9,373 bases of DNA from Petrotoga sp. UBA5851 (GCA_002431635.1 DJGH01000075.1:13548-22920), one strand, 5' to 3'. Positions 1 through 6,291 are shown, counted from the first letter of the stretch. Notes: generated by a model not told the origin, from the sequence alone. Translations and numbers: made by a program.

Positions 1-775
1 AAAAGCCGTGCTGGGAGGGGAGATACGTAAAAAAGTCAATCCTAAAAAGGACTTTAACAGAATTGCCACTCAAACAGCAAAGCAAGTAATAATGCAAAAT
101 ATAAAAGAGCTCGAGAAAAATACTCTCTTTGAAAAATATATCCCTTTGAAAGATAAGATTACAAATGCAGAAGTATCCAAAGTATCTCCTGACGGGGCTG
201 ATATACGGATAGGGAAACTTGAAACCAAGCTTCCCTCCAAAGATATGATCCCAAATGAGACTATGAAGCAGGGCGATCTTGTCAAGGTATATATAAAAGA
301 TGTCCAGTATACATCAAAGGGTCCAAGAATAATAGTTTCTCGTACTGTTCCTGAGTTTATAAAGGAGCTGCTTAAAACTATAGTTCCTGAGATAGAGGAA
401 GATATAGTGAGTATAGTACGGATATACCGTGAACCCGGTATAAGAACCAAGATAGCTGTATCTTCCAAAGATCCGAAGGTTGATCCGGTAGGTTCATGCA
501 TCGGTGAAAACAGTTCGAGAATATCTGAACTCATAAACGAAGTTAAGGGTGAAAAAGTTGATATAATAAGATATTCGGACGATCCATCTGAATTTATTAA
601 AAATTCTCTGGCACCGGCGGAGGTTCTTTCAATTACTCTTAACCCAGATAAAAAGGAAGCCACTGTAACTGTGCCTGAATCACAGTTCTCCCTTGCGATA
701 GGAAAAGGCGGGCAGACAGCAAGGGCAGCTGCAAAACTTACCAGCTGGAAAATTGATATACATACTCCGGCTTAA
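1..775 (+). CDS. nusA: Transcription termination/antitermination factor NusA (5'-truncated by window edge)
   Basis: NusA binds RNA polymerase and nascent RNA and modulates pausing, intrinsic termination and antitermination. About 257 codons are visible; the reading frame is open to base 2, so the N-terminal polymerase-binding domain lies mostly outside the window. The family is usually about 340-350 residues in this group. Visible parts in order are the NusA signature FNRIATQTAKQVIMQ, an S1 domain ending in KGPRIIVSRT, KH1 (about visible residues 118-215, with DPVGSCIGENSSRI) and KH2 with SLAIGKGGQTARAAAKLT near the C-terminus. The KH1 GxxG loop reads GENS (bases 503-514), so its last glycine is lost, while the KH2 loop GKGG is intact. 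There is no acidic C-terminal extension. The usual downstream partners ylxR/infB are absent; fur follows on the same strand. The assignment is secure; the lineage inference (Thermotogota) is by resemblance only. Confidence 0.96.
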   Translation, partial: KAVLGGEIRKKVNPKKDFNRIATQTAKQVIMQNIKELEKNTLFEKYIPLKDKITNAEVSKVSPDGADIRIGKLETKLPSKDMIPNETMKQGDLVKVYIKDVQYTSKGPRIIVSRTVPEFIKELLKTIVPEIEEDIVSIVRIYREPGIRTKIAVSSKDPKVDPVGSCIGENSSRISELINEVKGEKVDIIRYSDDPSEFIKNSLAPAEVLSITLNPDKKEATVTVPESQFSLAIGKGGQTARAAAKLTSWKIDIHTPA

Positions 776-817
776 AAATTCTAAAGCTTGGCTTAACAGT
801 TCTAAAGCTTGGCTTAA
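769..817 (+). repeat. 21-bp tandem repeat overlapping the nusA stop codon
   Basis: An 18-bp block TTCTAAAGCTTGGCTTAA occurs perfectly at 779-796 and 800-817, giving a 21-bp period. The last seven bases, GGCTTAA, also occur at 769-775, where they hold the final Ala codon and stop of nusA. Because 21 is a multiple of three, each copy carries stops in the nusA frame (TAA twice per unit). It looks like a recent local tandem duplication seeded at the stop codon. No function is evident; each copy also supplies a TGGCTT arm that could pair with the AGCCA of the weak terminator just downstream. Confidence 0.85.
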
Positions 818-840
818 TAAATTTTGAAGGAGCCATTTTT
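810..840 (+). terminator. Weak candidate intrinsic terminator after nusA
   Basis: TGGCTT (810-815) can pair with GAGCCA (830-835), with one G-U pair and a 14-base loop, followed directly by TTTTT (836-840). The stem is short and the loop large, so termination may be partial. It is the only terminator-like structure between nusA and fur. The upstream repeat copy offers a second possible left arm. Confidence 0.35.
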
Positions 841-842
841 AA

Positions 843-932
843 CCTAATAGTAGTATTTTAAGTGTAATATATACACTACGTTAATAATCATATGATATCA
901 TCATTTAAAATATAAACAAAAATACTATTAGG
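843..932 (+). promoter_or_regulatory. Structured fur 5' leader with inverted repeat masking the SD
   Basis: CCTAATAGTA (843-852) is the exact reverse complement of TACTATTAGG (923-932), whose last bases are part of the fur SD (AGGAGG, 930-935). Nested inside are TATTTTAA (854-861) with TTAAAATA (905-912) and a small hairpin AGTGTA/TACACT (861-866/872-877). The hairpin shares base 861 with the second stem, so the two compete at that point. If transcription starts upstream of 843 the leader could fold into a branched structure that blocks ribosome entry. The region is very AT-rich, so chance pairing is a real concern; the perfect 10-bp outer stem over the SD is the strongest part. No convincing -35/-10 pair was found; TTGAAG near 824 is a weak -35 candidate. 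Confidence 0.4.
887..901. promoter_or_regulatory. Overlapping palindromes upstream of fur (candidate operator)
   Basis: ATCATATGAT (887-896) and ATGATATCAT (892-901) are two perfect 10-bp palindromes overlapping by five bases, within an AT-rich stretch. Fur-family operators are AT-rich inverted repeats with this general look, and autoregulation is common in the family. TATGAT (891-896) inside it also resembles a -10 hexamer. This is a candidate site only; the match to any defined Fur, PerR or Zur box is loose. Confidence 0.3.
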
Positions 933-943
933 AGGCGATTTGA

Positions 944-1387
944 TTGACACAACAGGATTTACTGAAAAGCGCCCTGAAAACAAGAAAACAAAGAATGACT
1001 GCTCAAAGGGAACTTATTTTGAGAGTCTTTATGGATTCTAACGGGAAACTGCTTAGTATTGACGATGTTTTTATGGAGATGAGAAAGAAAAGAAGTCACA
1101 GAACCAGTAAGATGACTGTCAAACGTGCGATAGATCTTCTGGTTGATCTTGGACTCCTTAAAGAAGTGCTTTTCGATGATGAGAATATCAAATATGAGTA
1201 CGTTAAGACCCAAACCAACAGCGGAAATGCCATATTTGTATGTACTAAATGCGGAAAAGCCTTTAACGTGGATCTTGATCAGAAAATTCTCAAAGAACTT
1301 TTTAAAGATCAGTCTTTTCAAGTCAAAGAAGTATCTTTGAAAATTTCGGGAATATGTGAGGAATGTGCTGAAATACTTTCTAAATAG
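944..1387 (+). CDS. Fur-family transcriptional regulator lacking sensory histidines
   Basis: This is a 147-residue winged-helix regulator of the ferric-uptake-regulator superfamily. The start is TTG at 944, eight bases after AGGAGG (930-935); no in-frame ATG fits better. The N-terminal DNA-binding domain spans about residues 10-90, with TVKRAIDLL (58-66) in the place of the usual TVYRTL recognition helix, so the conserved Tyr is Lys60. The C-terminal dimerisation domain keeps both structural zinc CxxC pairs, C100/C103 and C138/C141. The HHxH cluster that normally precedes the first CxxC is replaced by GNAIFV, and the only histidine in the whole protein is H52, in the DNA-binding half. Canonical Fe/Mn/Zn sensing through the His-rich site therefore seems lost. 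It may respond to the Cys4 zinc, to redox state or to nothing; Fur, Zur or PerR cannot be chosen. It has its own terminator. Confidence 0.88.
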   Translation: MTQQDLLKSALKTRKQRMTAQRELILRVFMDSNGKLLSIDDVFMEMRKKRSHRTSKMTVKRAIDLLVDLGLLKEVLFDDENIKYEYVKTQTNSGNAIFVCTKCGKAFNVDLDQKILKELFKDQSFQVKEVSLKISGICEECAEILSK

Positions 1388-1393
1388 TCATTG

Positions 1394-1422
1394 AATGCCT
1401 GATTATGAATCAGGCATTTTTT
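1394..1422 (+). terminator. Intrinsic terminator of fur
   Basis: A perfect 10-bp stem, AATGCCTGAT (1394-1403) with ATCAGGCATT (1409-1418), has a five-base loop TATGA and a run of six T (1417-1422). It begins seven bases after the fur stop. The ATG at 1405 falls in its loop, so it should not be taken as the start of the following gene. Confidence 0.92.
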
Positions 1423-1425
1423 GTT

Positions 1426-1453
1426 TTGAAAAAAGAAAAAAATATGGTAGAAT
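1426..1453 (+). promoter_or_regulatory. Sigma-70-type promoter (extended -10) of the ABC exporter operon
   Basis: TTGAAA (1426-1431), a 16-bp A-rich spacer and TAGAAT (1448-1453) match the housekeeping consensus well, and TGG directly before the hexamer gives an extended -10 (TGN). It lies just after the fur terminator and would start transcription near 1460, about 45 bases before the first permease start. This separates the exporter operon from fur. Confidence 0.72.
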
Positions 1454-1472
1454 ACCTTTATCCGCTTTTCAA

Positions 1473-1498
1473 TGAACACCCAAATAAGGAGGTGTTCA
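1473..1498 (+). promoter_or_regulatory. Leader hairpin containing the SD of the first permease
   Basis: TGAACACC (1473-1480) pairs perfectly with GGTGTTCA (1491-1498) around a ten-base loop (1481-1490). The SD AAGGAGGT (1486-1493) sits half in the loop and half in the 3' arm. The in-frame GTG at 1492 lies inside the 3' arm and overlaps the SD, so it cannot be the start. The structure could limit ribosome access to the first gene of the operon. Confidence 0.55.
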
Positions 1499-1503
1499 AA
1501 ATT

Positions 1504-2274
1504 TTGTCGTTGTTCGGACTTTTAAAAACAGCTTTCAAAAGAAACAAAATATACGTATTCAACCACATGATAAACACTCTTGGCAGTTTTATTTTCGGAT
1601 ACGTATATGCATGTGTGTGGACGGCACTGCTTCAGGGTAAGCCTCCGTCACAGGTTAGACAGATGGTTACTTATGTCATGGTAAACCAGGCATCCCTTTG
1701 GGTAACCATGTTCCTGCCTTACGGATGTTTCCTTTACGAGAAAACACGGGAAGGAACTATTTCCTTTGATCTTCTCAAGCCTTACAGCCTTTTGCAGTTA
1801 AGCCTTTTTGAAGTCGGCGGCCATTGTCTTTACAATCTTTTATTCCGCAGTCTTCCGATATTCCTTTTCAGTATCTTTCTTCTGCAGATAGAACTGCCTG
1901 TTCCAAAAATTCTTCTTCCGTATTTCTTATCGCTTTTTCTAGCTTTTTTGGTTTCGTTTTTCCTGAATTATATTGTCGGTCTTTGGGCATTGAAGTTTTT
2001 TAATATCTCTGCCGCACAAAATACTTACTACTTTTTGATGAATCTTTTTGGTGGTTTTTTTCTTCCGGCTGAATACTTTCCGCCTGCCATACGCTTGGTT
2101 ATATCAATTCAACCTTTCGCTTGCAGCGGCTATATACCTTCAAGCATCTATCTTGGAAGACTCAGCCCAATATACGGCATATCGGTTCAGGCTGTCTGGG
2201 TTTTCCTTTTGTGGACAGTATGCCGGATAATAACCGAAAAAGTTGTCAAAGACATTAGAATTACAGGAGGCTGA
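1504..2274 (+). CDS. ABC-2-type exporter permease (COG4587-like)
   Basis: This is the first integral membrane subunit of a three-gene ABC exporter. The open frame runs back to an ATG at 1405, but that ATG is in the fur terminator loop and upstream of the promoter. The best start is TTG 1504, eleven bases after GGAGG (1488-1492), giving 256 residues. It has about six hydrophobic segments. A charged loop reads YEKTREGTISFDLLKP, and near the C-terminus is the ABC-2 type motif FFLPAEYFPPAIRLVISIQPF followed by a P/G-rich turn (YIPSSIYLG). It is similar in size to the next permease and its stop lies one base before the next start, so the pair probably forms a heterodimer in the inner membrane. Family assignment is from these motifs and the neighbouring ATPase. 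The substrate is unknown. Confidence 0.85.
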   Translation: MSLFGLLKTAFKRNKIYVFNHMINTLGSFIFGYVYACVWTALLQGKPPSQVRQMVTYVMVNQASLWVTMFLPYGCFLYEKTREGTISFDLLKPYSLLQLSLFEVGGHCLYNLLFRSLPIFLFSIFLLQIELPVPKILLPYFLSLFLAFLVSFFLNYIVGLWALKFFNISAAQNTYYFLMNLFGGFFLPAEYFPPAIRLVISIQPFACSGYIPSSIYLGRLSPIYGISVQAVWVFLLWTVCRIITEKVVKDIRITGG

Positions 2275-2275
2275 T

Positions 2276-3046
2276 ATGATATTTTCTACTCTTTTCAAAG
2301 CCAGTATGAAAACTCAGTTTGCAGACAGGACTAACTTTTTTGTGGATATATTTGCAAGCGGGTTAAGCATACTCAGCGATTTTGTTCTTATAGTATTTCT
2401 GCTTGGAAGCATGCGAACCATAAAAGGATGGACTTTAGCGGAAATTGCCTTCATTTACGGAATAACAGAAGGAGGATGGGGATTTTTCAGGCTTTTTGGA
2501 GAAGGTCTGCACAACTTTGAAGATCTTATAGTAACCGGAAAGTTTGATACCTTCCTCTTAAGACCTGTCAATCCTATAATACAGATTATGCTCCAGAAAA
2601 TAGATTTTAAAAGAGCCGGCATAATCATTCAGGCTGTGGCTGTAGGTTTTTGGGGAATATATAGTATTAAAAGTGATTTTAACCTTGTTTTCTGGTTTTT
2701 ATTACTTAAGCTTTTCAGTGTGATTATGACTTTTGAAATCAATATTTTCCTGGCAAGCATAGCATTTTGGACAACCAGAAATAAAGATATAATAGTTCTG
2801 GCTTTTTATTCCACCAAAAATGCTTCGTACTATCCTGCAGATATATATAACCGTCTGATCAGGGGCATCATCACTTTTATAATACCCGTTGCAACTACAG
2901 GTTACTACCCTCTTTCTTTTCTGACAGGAAAAAGCTTAAACATATTTTATCTGGCATCTCCCGCAATAGCCTGTACTCTTTTGATACTGCCTTGTGCCAT
3001 CATTTGGAGGACAGGTCTTAAAAAGTATACCGGAAGCGGGACATAA
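2276..3046 (+). CDS. ABC-2-type exporter permease (COG3694-like)
   Basis: This is the second membrane subunit, 256 residues from ATG 2276. That start has AGGAGG at 2265-2270 (five-base spacing) and follows the first permease's TGA (2272-2274) by one base, which suggests translational coupling. The frame is open further upstream to 2243, but only through the previous gene. It has about six hydrophobic segments; the cytosolic stretch IVTGKFDTFLLRPVNPIIQI and the late motif YPADIYNRLIRGIITFIIPVA followed by TGYYPLSFLTG are typical of COG3694-type permeases. These proteins pair with COG4587 permeases and COG4586 ATPases in exporters whose substrates are mostly unknown. One member set is reported to export viologens in a cyanobacterium (from memory). 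Nothing here identifies the cargo. Confidence 0.86.
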   Translation: MIFSTLFKASMKTQFADRTNFFVDIFASGLSILSDFVLIVFLLGSMRTIKGWTLAEIAFIYGITEGGWGFFRLFGEGLHNFEDLIVTGKFDTFLLRPVNPIIQIMLQKIDFKRAGIIIQAVAVGFWGIYSIKSDFNLVFWFLLLKLFSVIMTFEINIFLASIAFWTTRNKDIIVLAFYSTKNASYYPADIYNRLIRGIITFIIPVATTGYYPLSFLTGKSLNIFYLASPAIACTLLILPCAIIWRTGLKKYTGSGT

Positions 3047-3056
3047 GGAGGAAACC

Positions 3057-4007
3057 ATGAGTTACATTCAAGTTGAAGGACTTACAAAAAAATATACTAC
3101 TATCTCAAAAAAAACCAAAAAAGAACTGTACGCTCTGGATAATCTGTCTTTACAAGTTAAGAAAGGTGAATTCATGGGATATATAGGCCCTAACGGAGCA
3201 GGAAAGTCTACTACAATAAAGGTTCTCACAGGAATAATGGTTCCTTCTTCCGGTATGGTCAATGTAGATGGCCTTTGCCCATGGATAAACCGTAAGGAAC
3301 ACGTTAAGAAAATTGGAGCAGTTTTTGGACAGAAAACCCAAATGTGGTGGGATCTGCCGGTAATAGATACTTATAATCTTCTGCGAGATATTTTCAGAAT
3401 ATCAAAAACCAAATATGCCCAACAGCTTTCATATATACTTGAAAACCTTGATCTTCAGGAGCTTTTGGAAAAACCGGTAAGGTTTCTGAGCCTTGGCCAG
3501 CGCATGAGAGCTGAAATAGGAGCATGTCTGATCCATGATCCGGATATCCTTTTCCTGGACGAACCGACTATAGGATTGGATATATTTTCAAAAGAAAAAG
3601 TCAATAACTTTCTCAAAGAACTGAATAAACTAGGCAAAACAATCTTCCTTACAACACATGATCTCGAGGATATACAAAATTTGTGCTCACAGATAATGAT
3701 TCTAAATAACGGACAGATAATCTTCAAGGGAAGCAAGAATGAACTGAAGGCCGAAGCAGGACTACCGCTTCAGGTAAAGGTGAAGATCAGGAAAGAATCT
3801 ATCAGTCAGGATAACAGAAACTTTCTTTATCTGGATAACCGTTCGTTTAACCAGGAAAAATCTGAACTGACTGTACTGCTTCACGGCAAAGAAAAACCTG
3901 GAGATATTGCCGGTGCTCTTTTCAAATTATTTGAAATTGAGGATATAATTATAAAAGAGCCGGATATTGAAGATGTGGTAAAATATTTCTATAAGCAAGA
4001 TGCTTAA
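3057..4007 (+). CDS. ABC exporter ATP-binding protein (COG4586 type)
   Basis: This is the ATPase that powers the two preceding permeases, 316 residues from ATG 3057, with AAGGAGG ending four bases before it. All nucleotide-binding motifs are present: Walker A GPNGAGKST (44-52), Q-loop Q92 in VFGQKTQMWWDLPV, signature LSLGQ (144-148), Walker B ILFLDE (164-169), D-loop GLD (173-175) and switch His201 in TTHD. The Q-loop wording with WWDLPV and the LSLGQRMRAE signature are characteristic of COG4586, which supports the pairing with COG4587/COG3694 permeases. About 100 residues after the ATPase core form a C-terminal regulatory extension common in ABC-2 drug/lipid/polymer exporters. Its stop (TAA 4005-4007) overlaps the SD of the next gene. 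Confidence 0.95.
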   Translation: MSYIQVEGLTKKYTTISKKTKKELYALDNLSLQVKKGEFMGYIGPNGAGKSTTIKVLTGIMVPSSGMVNVDGLCPWINRKEHVKKIGAVFGQKTQMWWDLPVIDTYNLLRDIFRISKTKYAQQLSYILENLDLQELLEKPVRFLSLGQRMRAEIGACLIHDPDILFLDEPTIGLDIFSKEKVNNFLKELNKLGKTIFLTTHDLEDIQNLCSQIMILNNGQIIFKGSKNELKAEAGLPLQVKVKIRKESISQDNRNFLYLDNRSFNQEKSELTVLLHGKEKPGDIAGALFKLFEIEDIIIKEPDIEDVVKYFYKQDA

Positions 4008-4017
4008 GGAGGATTAT

Positions 4018-4389
4018 ATGGTGTTTGACGTTCTTTCTTACGGAATAACTGCTGCGGGGATATTAATATTCATCCTGGTATTTGCACTTATATTTTTTAA
4101 CGTAGTTTTAGGCGTTTTAAAGGCAAGGCACAGCAAAAAAGAACCTCTCATAACCGTTCCTGCAAAAGTAGTGAAAACCCTTCAGGATACATCTGTTCAA
4201 TTTTCTCAGATAAAACCCGTAAGATCAAAAGCTACAGTAAATAATTACTATATCACTTTCGAATTTGAAAGTGCTGACAGAAAAGTATTTGAAGTTTCCG
4301 CTAATGAGTTCGCCCAAATAAACGAAGGGGATAAGGGCAGGCTTTCATTCAGAGGAGATGTGTTTATCTCCTTTGAAAGACCGGTATAA
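4018..4389 (+). CDS. Small membrane protein with DUF2500-like domain
   Basis: This is a 123-residue protein. The start chosen is ATG 4018, five bases after AAGGAGG (4006-4012); an ATG at 4000 in the same frame lies before that SD and inside the ATPase gene. One N-terminal transmembrane helix (about residues 8-35) is followed by a basic segment and a soluble domain. The C-terminal wording EGDKGRLSFRGDVFISFER closely resembles the end of E. coli YhhM and other DUF2500 proteins (GDKG.LS..G..F.SF). DUF2500 has no assigned biochemical role. The tight spacing makes it the last gene of the exporter operon, where it may be an accessory or unrelated envelope protein. No good terminator follows; only a loopless palindrome AGCTTAAGCT (4392-4401) is present. 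Confidence 0.75.
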   Translation: MVFDVLSYGITAAGILIFILVFALIFFNVVLGVLKARHSKKEPLITVPAKVVKTLQDTSVQFSQIKPVRSKATVNNYYITFEFESADRKVFEVSANEFAQINEGDKGRLSFRGDVFISFERPV

Positions 4390-4394
4390 AAAGC

Positions 4395-6149
4395 TTAAGC
4401 TGCATTAATCATCAGATAAAATATAAAAGTACTTCCGGCATCTATTTCGCTGCGTACATAAATATGTCCCGCCATTCTTTCTATAAATGCTTTGGCTATT
4501 GTTAGCCCAAGGCCTGAACCACCAAACTTTCTGCTTATGGAGCTGTCAGCCTGTGAAAAAGGCGAAAATAATCTTTCCATCTGTTCGGGTGACATTCCGA
4601 TTCCTGTATCTTTTATCACAAAAACTACTTTTTGCATATCTCCATATGACCTGCCGTGAATTACGTTTAAGTACACACCGCCTTTTGTAGTGAACTTTAT
4701 AGAGTTGTTCAAAAGATTAACCAGTATCTGTTTTATCTTCACCACATCACCAGAATAAGAACTCTTCTCATGATTAAAAAACTGTATCTTAAACTCCAGA
4801 TTCTTTTCTTTTACTATAGGAAGAAAAAGATCTTTTATATCTCCAAGCACCTTAACAGAGTTGAATCTCTGACTGTTAAGCTCTATGCTTCCGCTTTCTA
4901 TCTCAGATACATCCGTTATACTGTTTACTATCTCATAAAGGAACTCTGATGATGTCCTTGATTTTGAAATATAATCGATCTGGGTTTCAGAAAGCGGAGT
5001 ATCACTAATTTGATCAAGATCTGCAAATATATCGCCAATATTATTCCTTATTCTTTCGCTCATAGCATGAAGAAAGACTCCCTTTTCATAATTTATTCTT
5101 TCAGCCCTCTCCCTCGACTCAAGAATCTGTTTTTCATACCTTATATTCTCGTCTATATCTTTAATAACAAAAATTTTGGATACAACCTTCCCATTTCTGG
5201 ATACTTTTCTGGTTGAAGCATTGTAATACCTATTTTTCCAAAAAAAATTCCATTCATCGTCAAGCTCCCCACGAGAGTTAAAGTACTCTTTTATACTTGG
5301 AAAAACCTTTTCTGCATTTTTTCCCAAAACATCGTTGGTATGCATACTGAATATTTCGCAGGCCCTGTTGTTGAACTCAATTATATACCCTGCTTTATCT
5401 ATCACTACCAGCCCGTCTGCCATATTGGATACAAGAAGGTCTTTCGCTATGGGAACGATATTGTATATTTTCAGTTTCACTATGGAATAAGCCATTATAA
5501 CCCCAGAAATCAGGAAGAAAAAGGGCGTGTAGTTAAAACTGTACTTTATTATCTGAAGCAGGTGAAGCGTATTGAAAACCAAAGGAAAAAGCAAGGCACT
5601 CAAAAGTAAAAGATAAATTACCACATACATCCCTTTACTGCTGAAAACCTTTATAACCACCATAAAAAAAGAGACAACCAGAAAGGAGTACTCATACATG
5701 CTTATCCAGTAAAAAAAAGCTGTAGGGGTACCAAGTATGAAGGTATATCCGTCTTCGGTTATTGTGCCAATGTTTGTAAGAAGCAATCCATGAAAAGAGT
5801 TGGTTGCGACCAAAAGAAAAAATATTATTGATAAGGACACAAAAATAACCAGATGTTTCCTCTTAAAAAAAGGAAAAACACCGGTAATTTTCAGAGTAGT
5901 CCAAAACCAAAAAACCGGAAGCAGGAACATAGGAAGAAACTGCAAAGTGTACCAGAAGACCTTATCTGTAAAATTGACACAGACAATCTCGAAAAAAAAG
6001 CCCAGCGACCATAAACTGGCACATGCCATTGATGCGGAAAATGGATGAGCAATAGTTTTCTCACCTTTTCCCAAGCTAAACACGTTCAACAAAAACATCA
6101 ACAAAGAACTTATCAGAAGAATCCAGACTCTAGGACCGACAATGCTCAT
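4395..6149 (-). CDS. 7TM-PAS sensor histidine kinase with degenerate H-box
   Basis: This is a 584-residue membrane sensor of the histidine kinase family, starting at ATG 6149 after a weak SD (GGTGAG). Residues 1-225 hold about seven hydrophobic segments resembling the HisKA_7TM input module. A PAS domain follows (about 235-335, DGLVVIDKAGYIIEFNNRACEIF), then a dimerisation region (about 345-420) and a complete HATPase domain: N-box NLLNNSIKFT (about 475-485), G1 DTGIGM (about 513), F-box LFSPFSQ and G2 GGSGLGLTIAKAF (about 540). The H-box reads FLHAMSERIRNN where the family has FLANMSHEIRTP, so the phospho-acceptor His is Glu365 (codon at 5055-5057). The protein may bind or hydrolyse ATP without autophosphorylating at the usual site. 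There is no receiver domain or adjacent response regulator. It converges on the DUF2500 gene with a five-base gap. Confidence 0.92.
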   Translation of the reverse strand: MSIVGPRVWILLISSLLMFLLNVFSLGKGEKTIAHPFSASMACASLWSLGFFFEIVCVNFTDKVFWYTLQFLPMFLLPVFWFWTTLKITGVFPFFKRKHLVIFVSLSIIFFLLVATNSFHGLLLTNIGTITEDGYTFILGTPTAFFYWISMYEYSFLVVSFFMVVIKVFSSKGMYVVIYLLLLSALLFPLVFNTLHLLQIIKYSFNYTPFFFLISGVIMAYSIVKLKIYNIVPIAKDLLVSNMADGLVVIDKAGYIIEFNNRACEIFSMHTNDVLGKNAEKVFPSIKEYFNSRGELDDEWNFFWKNRYYNASTRKVSRNGKVVSKIFVIKDIDENIRYEKQILESRERAERINYEKGVFLHAMSERIRNNIGDIFADLDQISDTPLSETQIDYISKSRTSSEFLYEIVNSITDVSEIESGSIELNSQRFNSVKVLGDIKDLFLPIVKEKNLEFKIQFFNHEKSSYSGDVVKIKQILVNLLNNSIKFTTKGGVYLNVIHGRSYGDMQKVVFVIKDTGIGMSPEQMERLFSPFSQADSSISRKFGGSGLGLTIAKAFIERMAGHIYVRSEIDAGSTFIFYLMINAA

Positions 6150-6179
6150 AATAACTCACCGCTCAACTTTTTTTGTAAT

Positions 6180-6209
6180 AACATTTAATATTATACACTA
6201 AACATTTAA
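6180..6209 (-). promoter_or_regulatory. Candidate promoter of the histidine kinase with flanking direct repeats
   Basis: On the minus strand a perfect -10 TATAAT lies at 6195-6190, about 40 bases upstream of the kinase start, with no good -35 at 16-18 bp. The 9-mer AACATTTAA (plus strand) occurs at 6180-6188 and 6201-6209, exactly 21 bp apart, which is about two helical turns, and it brackets the -10. A TGTGCACA palindrome lies slightly further upstream. The arrangement suggests a regulator site over the promoter, but in AT-rich DNA it could be chance. Confidence 0.4.
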
Positions 6210-6248
6210 CATATGTGTGCACAAAAAAAGAATTGAGTTTTAAAATTA

Positions 6249-6281
6249 TAAAAAAAAAATCGCGGGCTTGCGCTCGCGATT
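6249..6281 (-). terminator. Strong intrinsic terminator after trhA
   Basis: Read on the minus strand, AATCGCG (6281-6275) pairs with CGCGATT (6264-6258). Inside are two more G-C pairs beyond one mismatch and a GCAA tetraloop of the stable GNRA class. A run of about nine T follows. It starts ten bases after the trhA stop and would end the leftward transcript. Confidence 0.92.
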
Positions 6282-6291
6282 CTGACTTTTA

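Noticed and set aside
70..663. Long antisense reading frame inside nusA
   Set aside because: nusA is conserved on the other strand, and the antisense product has no recognisable domain or SD.
1405..1503. N-terminal extension of the first permease from ATG 1405
   Set aside because: The ATG lies in the loop of the fur terminator and upstream of the promoter, has no SD, and the extra residues are not membrane-protein-like; TTG 1504 fits the SD better.
4390..4401. Palindrome AGCTTAAGCT followed by T5 as a terminator of the kinase
   Set aside because: As RNA it would have only a three-bp stem with a TTAA loop, too weak to call.
6020..6036. TGGCAC...TTGATGC resembling a sigma-54 -24/-12 promoter
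   Set aside because: The spacing between the GG and the GC elements is wrong by at least one base and the site is inside the kinase coding region.
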